Position numbers and translations under genes: made by a program
Assembly (NCBI RefSeq): GCF_001866655.1
Contig: NZ_MLYR01000057.1
Location: forward strand, 1-35,209
DNA: 35,209 nucleotides
Direction of reading: 5' to 3'
DNA from: Bacillus sp. MUM 116
GTDB taxonomy: Bacteria > Bacillota > Bacilli > Bacillales > Cytobacillaceae
The notes under the pieces: model-generated
The model's database searches: none
The model's input: only the letters and a program-made list of their open reading frames with translations
Told to the model about the DNA's origin: nothing
Shown here: in pieces, positions 24,084 to 32,645 of the stretch
Layout: every line of letters begins with the position of its first letter
Position numbering within the stretch: position 1 is the stretch's first letter

Positions 24084-24495
24084 TTTGATGAGGTAGCGGT
24101 ATTGGTTGAAAGAGATGAACAATCAAAAAGTTTCATTGGATCCATCTAGGGAGTGATGGGAGAGGAGCACAACATGTATATCGTTCTGGACTATCAAAAA
24201 AGGTCTATGGGATTGAGTTGATTGGTTTATACCTCACAGTGCTAACTTTAGGTTGATAGAGCCAATTTGTGTAAAATTAGAATATCCAATGGAAAAAACT
24301 CTTTATAGTTTGGTGAACTTTGGAAATACCACTGCTGCTACAATTCCTTTAACTCTTGATCTTGGAATCCGTGAGAGAAAAGTTAAAAATGGTGATCGAG
24401 TTCTTTTGTACGGTTTTGGTGCTGGTTTGGTTCATGCTGAACAACTTTTAGAAATAAATTTTGACGAGCAAATTAATGCCCCAACTCTATTGTAA
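24084..24495 (+). pseudogene. 3-oxoacyl-ACP synthase III (fabH-like) relic
   Basis: Plus-strand pieces read VAVLVERDEQSKSFIGSI, a frameshift, GSDGRGAQHVYRSGLSKKVY and GIELI. A deletion of roughly 50 residues follows and the frame changes to DWFIPHSANFRLIEP, then ICVKLEYPMEKTLYSLVNFG. These are the C-terminal half of KAS III with the catalytic His (PHSAN) and Asn (NFGNTTAATIPL). The readable tail from 24253 is an open frame of 80 codons but holds only the C-terminal domain. The active-site Cys half is absent. Confidence 0.87.
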
Positions 24496-25027
24496 CTTAA
24501 AATTGAGCATGTTAACTAACAAGTAAATTTTGTTTATGAACAGACACTGTTTTATTCCACAATCATGCGATTGTGGAATAAAACTTAGATTTTCAAACGA
24601 CTTTATTGCTAAAACATCCTTTATAAATAATTTAACAACTTTATTTTACCCCCATCCAAAACAGGACGGGTGTATGCAATAAAAAATATTACACTTAAAT
24701 AACTTATTGTAAATCATGCCATTTCCTTATTGAGAGTGGTGACAGCTTCGCTAGTACCCCCCCATATAAATGATCCATTATCGCAACATGATTCATAATT
24801 ATTCCATATAAGGAAAAGATAAATATAGACCCAATTATTAAGATTTACCTTCCTTAACTAGCCTTTTTTAGAACTAATCTATACACCGCGAATGGTGAAC
24901 CTTAAGATTGCTCTTATTGAAGCAATCAATCTCAATGATCATAAGCTTCAAGTGCATAAAATCCTAAATATTTTCACTTGAGTAAAAAGCAAAAAAGTGA
25001 TTGACATAAGAACCGGAGGAAGGCTTA
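24496..25027. other. Intergenic region before gerB-like gene
   Basis: About 530 nt without a supportable gene. It contains a perfect 16-bp inverted repeat (24549-24584) and otherwise AT-rich DNA. The SD GGAGGAAGG lies directly upstream of 25028. A sigma-G promoter would be expected for a germination gene; I cannot point to one with confidence. Confidence 0.5.
24549..24584. repeat. Perfect 16-bp inverted repeat
   Basis: GTTTTATTCCACAATC-ATGC-GATTGTGGAATAAAAC. The stem is perfect with a 4-nt loop. It lacks a proper T-run beyond the stem and follows the fabH relic by about 50 nt. It may be the old terminator of that gene. Confidence 0.8.
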
Positions 25028-26125
25028 ATGGAACAAATAATGCCTGAAAAAGCAAAAATATCGGCTTTTTTAGTTTTTTTTCTGATCCATAAAATGCAAG
25101 TTGGCATAGGGGTTCTTGGCTTCCAGCGCATTATTGGATTAACTGCAGGATACGATGCCTGGATTTCCGTTATAATTTCCGGTTTAAGCATCCATATCAT
25201 TCTATGGATGATGTACAAAATCGCAGAAACAGCAGATGGCGATATTTTGACAGCTCATACCGTCGTATTTGGGAATAAAATAGGCAAACTCATATCCCTT
25301 CCACTGGTTATCAATTTTCTTCTTGTCGCTGTCACTGTTCTTAGGTCTTTTATAGAGGTCATTCAAGTGTGGATGTTTCCGGATCTTAGTACGTTTTGGT
25401 ATTCTCTAGCGTTTTGCTGTTTAGCAATTTATATCGTTTTTGGAGGGATTAGAACCATAACAGCTGTGGCGTTTTTTGGATTTCTTCTTCCCGCTTATTT
25501 AGTTTTCACTTTTCTATTTACGATACCATATGCTGATTTCAGGAACCTCCTTCCAATTTTTGACCACTCAATTAAAGATCTGGTTATGGCATCTTATCAA
25601 ATGTCCTTTAGCTATTCTGGCTATTGGATACTATTGTTTCTTTATCCATTTATCAAAGAACCGCAAAAATCAAAAAAATGGGCCCATTTGGCTGTTCTTC
25701 TTGCCACGATTGCCTATACATTTCTTACAATTTTAACCTTTGCTTATTTTTCTGAAGGACAGTTGCAAAAAAACATATGGCCAACCTTAACGATGTGGAA
25801 AATAGTAGAGATGCCCTTTGTTGAAAGATTTGAATATATTGGCATTGCCACTTGGACTATTGTCCTTCTTCCTAATTTTTGTATTTCCTTTTGGTGTGCC
25901 AGTCGTATTATAAAAAAGGTGACCAACTTGAAGCAAAAATATGGGGTTCTTATGATATCTATGATTGTATTAATAATCATTAATTTTTTAAGGACAAGGC
26001 AACAAATTAATACGTTAACTACCTATATGGGAAAAATAGGATTTATTATAGATTATGGATACATTCCGTTACTCTTCTTTCTAATATTGATTGTGAAGAG
26101 AGTGAAGAAAAAATATAGAACATGA
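25028..26125 (+). CDS. Spore germination GerAB-family permease (GerB subunit)
   Basis: A 365-aa integral membrane protein with about ten hydrophobic segments, typical of the endospore germination permease family (GerAB/GerBB/YndE, APC superfamily). The N-terminal pattern ISAFLVFFLIHKMQVGIGVL is characteristic. Such proteins sit in the spore inner membrane and sense germinants together with A and C subunits. No gerA-type or gerC-type gene is beside it, so it is an orphan B subunit in this window. A short SD-plus-start (AAAGGAGATCATG, 26169-26181) after it opens only eight codons, possibly a stub of a lost gerC. Length matches the family. Confidence 0.87.
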   Translation: MEQIMPEKAKISAFLVFFLIHKMQVGIGVLGFQRIIGLTAGYDAWISVIISGLSIHIILWMMYKIAETADGDILTAHTVVFGNKIGKLISLPLVINFLLVAVTVLRSFIEVIQVWMFPDLSTFWYSLAFCCLAIYIVFGGIRTITAVAFFGFLLPAYLVFTFLFTIPYADFRNLLPIFDHSIKDLVMASYQMSFSYSGYWILLFLYPFIKEPQKSKKWAHLAVLLATIAYTFLTILTFAYFSEGQLQKNIWPTLTMWKIVEMPFVERFEYIGIATWTIVLLPNFCISFWCASRIIKKVTNLKQKYGVLMISMIVLIIINFLRTRQQINTLTTYMGKIGFIIDYGYIPLLFFLILIVKRVKKKYRT

Positions 26126-26258
26126 TGATACCTATTTTCACATTTTTGTTTTTTGATAACTTTTGTAAAAGGAGATCATGTTATCTAGAAAACGGTATAT
26201 GTAGTCATTAAATAAAGTTTGATTTAAAATCCCTCACGGACCAGTATTTTACGTAAAT

Positions 26259-26306
26259 AATAAGCATTCATTTTGAAAAATAGATTGGTCAAAATGGATG
26301 CTTATT
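26259..26306 (+). terminator. Long inverted repeat downstream of gerB-like gene
   Basis: Arms AATAAGCATTCATTTTGA and TCAAAATGGATGCTTATT pair over 18 bp with one mismatch and a 12-nt loop, then TTTAG. It is a likely transcription end for the germination gene. Confidence 0.65.
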
Positions 26307-26407
26307 TAGTAAATTTTATGTTTGATTATTTTTCACCCATGTTGCTCAACAATCGCACCCGATTCTTGAGTAAGCTACTGCATAATTTCACTTTTCACTC
26401 ATCTTCA

Positions 26408-26431
26408 AAGCGTCATTCTTGGCGCTTTTTT
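26408..26431 (+). terminator. Short terminator-like hairpin
   Basis: AAGCG / CGCTT stem followed by a T-run (26426-26431). No gene lies just upstream, so it may be a leftover of a lost gene. Confidence 0.5.
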
Positions 26432-26848
26432 ATTTCACACTATTCATGAAGATTGAGTTCTATTCTCACAATCTGCACAATTTTTTCGTATTGTGCATGA
26501 AAGGTTATATTTTTTTGAAAATTTGCCCAGACTGACTTTAACCAAGTTACCCTCAATGAACTTGGCCCCCTACTTTAAAGTCCATCCTTAATCATTCAAA
26601 AATCTCTCTGCAACCAGGTTAAGGATGGAACACCATCTCTAACTTACCTACTCAAAAAAACCTGGTAATCCCAGAAGCCTCTTTTTTGTTAAATTCCTGT
26701 ATTTCACTTTATTTATTAAATAATCCTTCTCGGATTCTAAACTTTACCAATATTACATAATACAAAGGTGTTGGACGCTAAGGATCACCTTCCCGCTGAA
26801 AGCGTCATTTATTTTGCCCTTTTTTGTGTATCTGGATTTTGCTTTTCA

Positions 26849-27529
26849 TCAAAATGCGACCTTTAATCGATTGGTTAATATGTCCGTAAACCTTCTTTTC
26901 ATAAAGGCATTTTTAAAAATCTCTTCACCTGAAATCTTTAATAATTCATTTTTTGTGATACCAAGATCATTTTCAAGGAAATCGATTCCTAAATCCTCTT
27001 CATAAACTTGAATAATATATTTTGCAGCCTCCTCTGGAGAGCTGAAAACATGAAAGGACACTGCGGTTGCATTTATTTTCAACCAATCTCCATTAAAACC
27101 CTCGGTCCATCTTTTTAATTTTTCAAGACATAAATGATGTTCTTCATCCCAACTTTCTTCTAATGAGAAATATAACTTCTCCATTTTGGTAATCAGGTCT
27201 ATGTTTTCTGGATTTTCATCCTTGAATTCTTCCAATAAATCCAACAGGTCATCATCAAAATAATATTGGTACTCCATTTCAGGTTTTATGATTCCAATAA
27301 AAGCTGTTGGAAGATAAATGAATTTTAAAAATCCGAGGACACTTTGTGGGTTAGGATAAACAGCCCAAGCATTTTCTGATTGATCACTATAAGCGTTAAG
27401 GATTACAGGGTTAATAATAAGAGAATTTTGCGATATTGGTTGGTTGTCGAATAGGCCATCCCATAATTCTTCTTCTTGCCTTATTTTATTTCTCCAATAG
27501 TCTGCAATTAAATATTTGTTTTGTTTCAT
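26849..27529 (-). CDS. Unknown 226-aa acidic protein
   Basis: I do not recognise the family. It starts MKQNKYLIADYWRNKIRQEE with AGGAGG only 4 nt before the ATG. The protein is soluble, very acidic in the middle (DDDLLDLLEEFKDENPENID, about 92-111) and rich in Trp and Tyr. The segment ATAVSFHVFSSPEEAAKYII (about 155-174) is the most ordered. It looks like an intact, monocistronic minus-strand gene; contact-system immunity proteins have a similar size and acidity, but nothing ties it to one. Confidence 0.65.
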   Translation of the reverse strand: MKQNKYLIADYWRNKIRQEEELWDGLFDNQPISQNSLIINPVILNAYSDQSENAWAVYPNPQSVLGFLKFIYLPTAFIGIIKPEMEYQYYFDDDLLDLLEEFKDENPENIDLITKMEKLYFSLEESWDEEHHLCLEKLKRWTEGFNGDWLKINATAVSFHVFSSPEEAAKYIIQVYEEDLGIDFLENDLGITKNELLKISGEEIFKNAFMKRRFTDILTNRLKVAF

Positions 27530-27834
27530 ACGCCCTCCTAACCAATTGAAGGATTCTTCCTTGTTATTTATCCCATTTATTATTATATTCCTAAATTCTT
27601 CAAGTAAATCAAACCACTAAAAAAGAGGTGCCAGTGACAAAATATAATGAATTATGCCGTGACACACTCTAAGCTGTTTAAATGAAAATAAAAACGTCTT
27701 AAAAAATTTACTTCCTAATTATATTCTACTTTTTGGGTAAATTTCCTTTTTCTATATTAAAACTAAAAATAAGATACTACATCTTTCTGATGTGAATCTG
27801 AGAAAAACACTGTATTAATTACTTTGAAAAAAGA
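27530..27834. other. Intergenic stretch upstream of the 226-aa gene
   Basis: About 300 nt, AT-rich, with no supportable gene or clear promoter. Confidence 0.5.
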
Positions 27835-27865
27835 AAACCACAGTGTTGTCGGGACACTGTGGTTT
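27835..27865. terminator. 12-bp hairpin after ndh
   Basis: AAACCACAGTGT / ACACTGTGGTTT with a 7-nt loop, about 90 nt downstream of the ndh stop on the minus strand. The A-rich flank gives a T-run in that direction, so it is the likely terminator of the yjlC-ndh type operon. Confidence 0.8.
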
Positions 27866-27951
27866 AATAAGAAAGCCATAGTTATTATAGTACTAAAGGG
27901 TTATCCATTGCAACAATTTTACTTTAGCACTTTAGAGTTATAAAAAACAAA

Positions 27952-29130
27952 TTAATAAGCTAAGCTGAACAATGCTTTAATATGTGTTAAGTAACGAACA
28001 TTACTTGCTTCTTTCATTAAGGATGCTGGCATGCCTTTTAGTGGAATAGCATTGGCACCAATGGACGCAACAGCATCTTTACGTCCTAAGCTTGCTAGGG
28101 TTCCTGAGTTAACTTGAGAAAACTCATTAAAGGATTTATTTTCCAAGAATGCATATACATTATATCCAGTTTGCTCACCCATTTGCCAAGCAATTTGCGC
28201 AGTTGGCGGGAATGGACGACCTTCTGGGCCAAAGACAACGGCACTGTCACCGACAACAAATACATCTTTATGGGATGTTGATTGTAGAAATTCATTTACA
28301 GTTGCACGGCCACGGTTTACTTCAAGACCAGATTCACCAACTAGAGGATTACCTTGTACCCCACCGGTCCATACAAATGTATTGGCAACAATCTTTTGTC
28401 CATCTTTTAAATCGATAACATTTCCTTCTACATTTGTTACAGGTAGGCCTGTTAAGAATTGAACCCCACGTGATTCAAGACTTGCAGTTGCGCGTTCAAT
28501 TAAAGCATCTGGCAATACTGGTAGAATTTTCGGACCTGCTTCTACTAGAAGTAATTTCACTTCTTTTGGATCTACACCATAGCTTCTAGCAAGCTTCGGC
28601 ATAATATCAGCGATTTCACCAACTAATTCAACACCGGTTAATCCACCGCCGCCAATCAAGATAGTTGCATCTGCTTCATTTTTCGTTTTAGCATATTCAC
28701 TTATGCGTTCTTCGATATGTTGATAAATTTTATTGGCATCATCCGCAGATTTTAAAACCATACTGTTTTCTTCTAATCCTGGGATACCAAAGTAAGCAGT
28801 TTTGCTTCCCAATGCAACAACAAGTGCATCATAAGTTAAATTAGAGCCATCTGAAAGCTTAACCTCTTTTTTATCAACGGAAAAAGATTCAACTTTTGCG
28901 ATTCGAAGATCAATATCTTTTCCTTTAAATAGTTTCGCTAAAGGCATCGCTACTGCTTGTTCAGCAACGTTTCCTGCAGCTAAACGATGGAGTTCAGTAA
29001 TGATTTGGTGTGTAGGGAATTGATTCACTACCGTAACTTGTGCTTGATCTTTATTTAAATATTTACGAATATTGATTGCAGCTAATAGTCCGCCATAACC
29101 GGCACCTAAAATGACGATTTTCTTTGACAT
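27952..29130 (-). CDS. ndh: Type II NADH dehydrogenase (NDH-2)
   Basis: A 392-aa FAD enzyme that passes electrons from NADH to menaquinone without pumping protons, acting at the inner face of the membrane. FAD Rossmann motif: ILGAGYGGLLAA (residues 7-18). NADH-binding Rossmann motif: LIGGGGLTGVELVGE (about 157-171). The second FAD motif is DVFVVGDSA (about 289-297), followed by the quinone-site stretch PFPPTAQIAWQMGEQ (about 306-320). Length and order fit Bacillus Ndh/YumB. The DUF1641 gene lies 41 nt upstream, as yjlC precedes ndh in B. subtilis, which is under Rex and sensitive to the NADH/NAD ratio. Confidence 0.93.
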   Translation of the reverse strand: MSKKIVILGAGYGGLLAAINIRKYLNKDQAQVTVVNQFPTHQIITELHRLAAGNVAEQAVAMPLAKLFKGKDIDLRIAKVESFSVDKKEVKLSDGSNLTYDALVVALGSKTAYFGIPGLEENSMVLKSADDANKIYQHIEERISEYAKTKNEADATILIGGGGLTGVELVGEIADIMPKLARSYGVDPKEVKLLLVEAGPKILPVLPDALIERATASLESRGVQFLTGLPVTNVEGNVIDLKDGQKIVANTFVWTGGVQGNPLVGESGLEVNRGRATVNEFLQSTSHKDVFVVGDSAVVFGPEGRPFPPTAQIAWQMGEQTGYNVYAFLENKSFNEFSQVNSGTLASLGRKDAVASIGANAIPLKGMPASLMKEASNVRYLTHIKALFSLAY

Positions 29131-29171
29131 AGTATTTCCCCCGTCCTTTTGGATGATAATATAATTAAGAA

Positions 29172-29588
29172 TTATTTATTTGAACGTTTTGCAGAAACTT
29201 CAAGGAATGCATTAAAGAAACGGAAAAGTTTCTGAGCTTGTGGGTCTTTCATCATTTTCAAAAGTCCAAAAAGGCCGATTACTTCATTGCTTTCTTCCGC
29301 ACGGTCTTTTGCTTCAATAATTGTTGCAGCAAGGTTTTTCACAGAATCTTTAACTGGTTCTGCAATTTCCTTAATGGCTCCAACTGTATCATTTTTTAAG
29401 ATCTCATCCGTTGCAACAGATTGTGCAAAATCATAAGACTTTGTTAATAAGTTCACAAGTTCAGTCAGTCTTGGAAGCTGTTCCACTAAAGTGGTTAATG
29501 ATTCCTGAACCTCAGGGTTTAATAGCTGGTCAAGCACATCGAGTCGTTCTTGTTTTGCGTCTACAGGTTTTTCCATAACATCTAACAT
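29172..29588 (-). CDS. yjlC: DUF1641 protein (YjlC-like)
   Basis: A 138-aa helical protein. The C-terminal half, IGLFGLLKMMKDPQAQKLFR followed by FFNAFLEVSAKR, is the DUF1641 signature. The upstream part is amphipathic helix (LTTLVEQLPRLTELVNLLTK). In B. subtilis yjlC is co-transcribed with ndh, as the layout here suggests (41-nt spacing). No enzymatic role is known; an accessory or regulatory role for NDH-2 is an inference from linkage. A half-site TTGTGA near 29715 could belong to a Rex operator, but no full dyad is seen. Confidence 0.85.
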   Translation of the reverse strand: MLDVMEKPVDAKQERLDVLDQLLNPEVQESLTTLVEQLPRLTELVNLLTKSYDFAQSVATDEILKNDTVGAIKEIAEPVKDSVKNLAATIIEAKDRAEESNEVIGLFGLLKMMKDPQAQKLFRFFNAFLEVSAKRSNK

Positions 29589-29821
29589 ATCGAATTCCCC
29601 TTTCGTTTGGCAGCAGATAAAAAAATTGGTTAGCAGTCTATATTTCTATTAGCCTGCCTTTTCATCTTGTTGGTAAAGAAATGAATTTTAAACACTATTA
29701 ACACAATAATAAAATGATATCACAATTTAAAATTGTATACCTATTAACGAATAATTTCAAGTATATCTCTAGGAATTTTAATCTTTTTCAAGGCTTTTTT
29801 TTAAAAACGATTGCGATCGCA

Positions 29822-29846
29822 AAAAAAGCCCTCTGCTGAAGGCTTC
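29822..29846 (-). terminator. Terminator of the L,D-transpeptidase gene
   Basis: On the minus strand GAAGCC-TTCAGCAGAG-GGCTT is followed by TTTTT, 40 nt after the stop codon. Confidence 0.75.
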
Positions 29847-29885
29847 AATCTGCTTTTTTATTCCAATTTTATATATACCATTTCC

Positions 29886-31331
29886 TTAATAAACAATAAC
29901 CGCCTCATTTTGAACCAGGTTCGCATAAACAGTCTGCATGACATCTGGCTTGATGTTCACACATCCACCAGATCCATTGGTTAGATAGGCATTACTCGCC
30001 CAGTTACTCCGCCAACCGGCATCATGAAACCCAACACCACTCAAGGTAAAAGGTGCCCAATAAGTTACTTTTACAGAGTAATTCGGGTTACCCACTTCGC
30101 TGCCTCTCAGAATAGATGGGGATTTTTTATAATGGACATACCAAACGCCTTTTGGAGTGTCTTGATTCACTCCATGCCAGCCTGTTACAACTGGGGTTGT
30201 CACTTTTAATTGGCCATTTTTATAAATCCAAATCCGTTGGTCCTTAAGGGACACTTCTGCATATGTATCACCAATACCATTATTGGTAGTTACATGATAG
30301 CCCACGCCGTACGTACTCCATCCCTTACCATAAATATTATAGGCTGTAATCGATTTATCTCCTTTTTCAAATGCTTTCACAATCCGCTTCGTTTCTTCAT
30401 CGACATCGATTGCCCAGCCGTAGGACTCTCCTTTTACGGAAATAACCTTTCCTGATTGGGTTTTAAATTTGTAATTTTTATTTAAGGTTGATTTGGACCG
30501 ATTCAATTCGTCAATCTTGTCTTTAATTCCGCTCGGGTCAATTACATACTGCATTTTTTTAGAAAGGGATGCATTTTTAATAACTTCGCTGCCTTTCATT
30601 GTATGAGGTTGCCCCTGAAGTACGTAATCAACGTTTCGAAGCAATAGCTCCTGCAACATTTTTTCTTCCTTTTTTACAACTTCACGATCTGCTTTTTTGG
30701 ACTGTATGTATACAGGATTCAAATGGATGACACGATTATATGCCTTTTTCTGATATTCCTTAACAGTTCCGTCGACATCAATGAGCCTTCCGTCTTTGCT
30801 ATCTGGTGTAATAATCTTTCCATTTTTCATAAAGACCAACGAATCCTTGGAACCTTTTAAACTTGTATTTATTGTATTTAGCTTATCCTCTAAGATTTTC
30901 TTCATGGTTTGGCTATGGTACGAATCTGCTTTAACCGGCACAAGCGAATAATGTTTTGCCTTCGATGAAGGAAAAAATGTTTTTTGCTGTTTTAATATTT
31001 TCTTGACATTGGTCAGGTCTTTATTGGAAAACCCCGATTTAGTATCTTTTCCATTAAATATTTTTTCCTTTCCAATATAGATATCATTTTTTAATACGGA
31101 TGATTCTAGTTTATTCAGAGCTTTGGCAGCAGTCATTCCCCCTACTTTTACTTCATTGATGGCAATATTCTTATTGAAATAACTTGCCTGATGATATAAA
31201 AATCCTGCAACTACAGAAGCAATCAGCAATATCGCAACAATGATTATTGTTTTCCAGTTAAAGAGCTGTTTAAACGGAATAAATTGCTTTCTATGTATTT
31301 GTCTGACTGGTAAATAAACTGCATTTCTCAA
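29886..31331 (-). CDS. L,D-transpeptidase with peptidoglycan-binding domains
   Basis: A membrane-anchored cell-wall cross-linking enzyme of about 481 aa. A single N-terminal transmembrane helix lies in IIIVAILLIASVVAGFLYHQ. It is followed by tandem extracytoplasmic domains of the PG_binding_4 type and a C-terminal YkuD catalytic domain from about residue 350. Active site: HDAGW with His, and SGGCVN with the nucleophilic Cys. I take TTG (31331) as start because GGGAGGAG lies about 8 nt before it and it gives LRNAVYLP directly; the longer ATG form (31376) has no SD. Organisation resembles Enterococcus Ldt(fm) and Bacillus relatives, which form 3-3 cross-links. The window does not show a linked partner. 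Confidence 0.9.
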   Translation of the reverse strand: MRNAVYLPVRQIHRKQFIPFKQLFNWKTIIIVAILLIASVVAGFLYHQASYFNKNIAINEVKVGGMTAAKALNKLESSVLKNDIYIGKEKIFNGKDTKSGFSNKDLTNVKKILKQQKTFFPSSKAKHYSLVPVKADSYHSQTMKKILEDKLNTINTSLKGSKDSLVFMKNGKIITPDSKDGRLIDVDGTVKEYQKKAYNRVIHLNPVYIQSKKADREVVKKEEKMLQELLLRNVDYVLQGQPHTMKGSEVIKNASLSKKMQYVIDPSGIKDKIDELNRSKSTLNKNYKFKTQSGKVISVKGESYGWAIDVDEETKRIVKAFEKGDKSITAYNIYGKGWSTYGVGYHVTTNNGIGDTYAEVSLKDQRIWIYKNGQLKVTTPVVTGWHGVNQDTPKGVWYVHYKKSPSILRGSEVGNPNYSVKVTYWAPFTLSGVGFHDAGWRSNWASNAYLTNGSGGCVNIKPDVMQTVYANLVQNEAVIVY

Positions 31332-31695
31332 AGACGTCTCCTCCCTAATGTAAATCAATTCCTTACATTTCTCCATTGAATTAGTACTATTGTATTTGAT
31401 TGATCATTAGGAAATTTGTCGTAATTTGTATAAAAATAAATTAAATTTTTACAAAATTAAAAAGGATTTGACAGGGAGCGAGGTAGTGCTTTTCTTTAAA
31501 GGGCAAAGGCCTCAAATCTGTACCAATTCCGTAACGAAGACGACACCATTTCGCAACAGCTACAATGCTCCTTATATCACTTCGTGGATTAAAATAAATG
31601 TAACAAAAAAGATACCGCTTACAATTTACCATTCAAGACATTAGTCTATGGGTTTTAAGCTAATATTCTATTTTTATATGAAAGGATGTTGAAGT
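31332..31695. other. Divergent promoter region
   Basis: About 360 nt between the L,D-transpeptidase gene (minus) and the 73-aa gene (plus). I see no gene here. An open frame on the minus strand (31441-31632) has no SD and no recognised homology. Confidence 0.5.
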
Positions 31696-31917
31696 ATGGA
31701 TTATTTAGAGGTAATCTTATGTCTTGAAAAAAATAAAATGAATTTGGTAAAGATGTTAGAGGCTCAAAACCTATCCAATGAGCAATTGGAATCCATCCAG
31801 CACTCGATTGATAACTATAATTATATTATTGAATTAACAGAGATGAATTATTTTGAACGGGGAAGTTTACCGAACAAAAAGACAGAGCATGTTTTGAAAA
31901 AAAGATTGATCCAGTAG
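31696..31917 (+). CDS. Small helical protein, 73 aa
   Basis: Starts MDYLEVILCLEKNKMNLVKM with AAAGGATG upstream. It is two amphipathic helices and a basic tail (KKTEHVLKKRLIQ). Helix pair and size recall the Spo0E-type phosphatases, but the SQELD signature is missing (the sequence has SIDNYN), so I leave it unassigned. It is plausibly a real small gene: it has an SD and is followed by two hairpins (31952-31976, 32016-32062). Confidence 0.6.
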   Translation: MDYLEVILCLEKNKMNLVKMLEAQNLSNEQLESIQHSIDNYNYIIELTEMNYFERGSLPNKKTEHVLKKRLIQ

Positions 31918-31951
31918 TTTATTCCCTCATTACCATTTTCATTCTCTGTGG

Positions 31952-31976
31952 TGAAGCGTTGATTTTTGCGCTTCAT
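31952..31976 (+). terminator. Hairpin after the 73-aa gene
   Basis: TGAAGCG / CGCTTCA stem, with Ts only inside the loop. It stands 35 nt after the stop codon and may act with the stronger terminator downstream. Confidence 0.55.
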
Positions 31977-32015
31977 GGATGGCTAACGGGTGCTTTAGTT
32001 CAATAACAATTAATT

Positions 32016-32062
32016 AAGGAACGCACATATTAAATACATCTAATACATGCGTTCCTTTTATT
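32016..32062 (+). terminator. Strong terminator hairpin
   Basis: AAGGAACGCA (32016-32025) pairs perfectly with TGCGTTCCTT (32048-32057) around a 22-nt loop and is followed by TTATT. Confidence 0.7.
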
Positions 32063-32125
32063 ATGTTTTTACGTTATTTACCCTAAATATAATAATACTA
32101 AAGAATATTTCATTTTCATATAATA

Positions 32126-32506
32126 TTATGCTTTTGTATCTACTTCATTTCTTTTCAAAATCATTTCTTTATATGAAGTAATTTTATGTTCTAACATTTT
32201 ATTCGTTTCTTTCAGTGTCTTTAACTGGTTTTCGATGGAACTTTTATGATCTTCTAATAGTTTTAATCGATTAATTGCTGTATGTTCTCCTTCAGTATAC
32301 AAGAAGGCATACTCTTTGATTTTTGTGATCGGCATTTGCGTCTCTTTTAATTTTAAAACAAATTTTAGCCATTGAAGATGCGATTCAGTATATTTTCTTT
32401 CTCCATTTTCATTCCGATCTGGAAGAATGATATTCTCTTTTTCATAGTAACGTAATGTATGTGTACTAACTCCTACTAGTTGTGCCACTTCGCCAATTGT
32501 ATACAT
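32126..32506 (-). CDS. MerR-family regulator
   Basis: A 126-aa MerR-type activator/repressor. The DNA-binding start is MYTIGEVAQLVGVSTHTLRY, followed by YEKENIILPDR and RKYTESHLQWLKFVLKLKE (wing and second HTH). The dimer coiled coil follows (ITSYKEMILKR at its end). There is no C-terminal effector domain or Cys cluster, so it belongs to the small MerR type with an unknown signal. I start at ATG 32506 (GGAGG 5 nt upstream); a longer start at 32518 lacks an SD. It diverges from an SDR gene with a 139-nt spacer containing a textbook MerR promoter. Confidence 0.9.
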   Translation of the reverse strand: MYTIGEVAQLVGVSTHTLRYYEKENIILPDRNENGERKYTESHLQWLKFVLKLKETQMPITKIKEYAFLYTEGEHTAINRLKLLEDHKSSIENQLKTLKETNKMLEHKITSYKEMILKRNEVDTKA

Positions 32507-32553
32507 AAAACCCTCCATTTTTAACCAATGCTAATCAAGTGTAAAAAATAGGC

Positions 32554-32584
32554 TTGACTTAGAGTTTACTCTAACCACTATAAT
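32554..32584 (+). promoter_or_regulatory. MerR-type promoter for the SDR gene
   Basis: TTGACT (-35, 32554-32559) and TATAAT (-10, 32579-32584) are separated by 19 nt. The spacer carries the palindrome TTAGAGTTTACTCTAA (32559-32574). Over-long spacers with a central dyad are the hallmark of MerR-twisted promoters. It directs the SDR gene, and the MerR gene diverges from it. Confidence 0.88.
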
Positions 32585-32645
32585 AAATCCGTAAAAGTTA
32601 ACAATCAATTTTTGTTAGTATAACAAAATATTAGGAGGCAATAAA

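Larger units (their letters stand above)
26126..26848. other. Gene-free region with several hairpins
   Basis: About 720 nt between gerB-like and the 226-aa gene with no supportable CDS. It holds an 18-bp imperfect inverted repeat (26259-26306), a terminator-like hairpin (26408-26431), and weaker repeats CCATCCTTAA/TTAAGGATGG (26582-26628) and GACGCT/AGCGTC near 26776-26808. Confidence 0.5.

Noticed and set aside
24253..24495. Open frame of 80 codons taken alone as a gene
   Set aside because: It is the C-terminal domain of a broken KAS III gene; the rest is readable upstream in other frames.
29700..29740. Possible Rex operator before the yjlC-ndh type pair
   Set aside because: Only one TTGTGA half-site is clear; the second half does not form the expected TTGTGAA-N4-TTCACAA dyad.
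29811..29822. Palindrome TTGCGATCGCAA (GCGATCGC core, as in cyanobacterial HIP1)
   Set aside because: Only one copy was noticed in the window; a single 12-bp palindrome beside a terminator is not evidence of a repeat family.
31441..31632. Minus-strand frame of 63 codons upstream of the 73-aa gene
   Set aside because: No SD, no recognisable domain, and it lies in a divergent promoter region.
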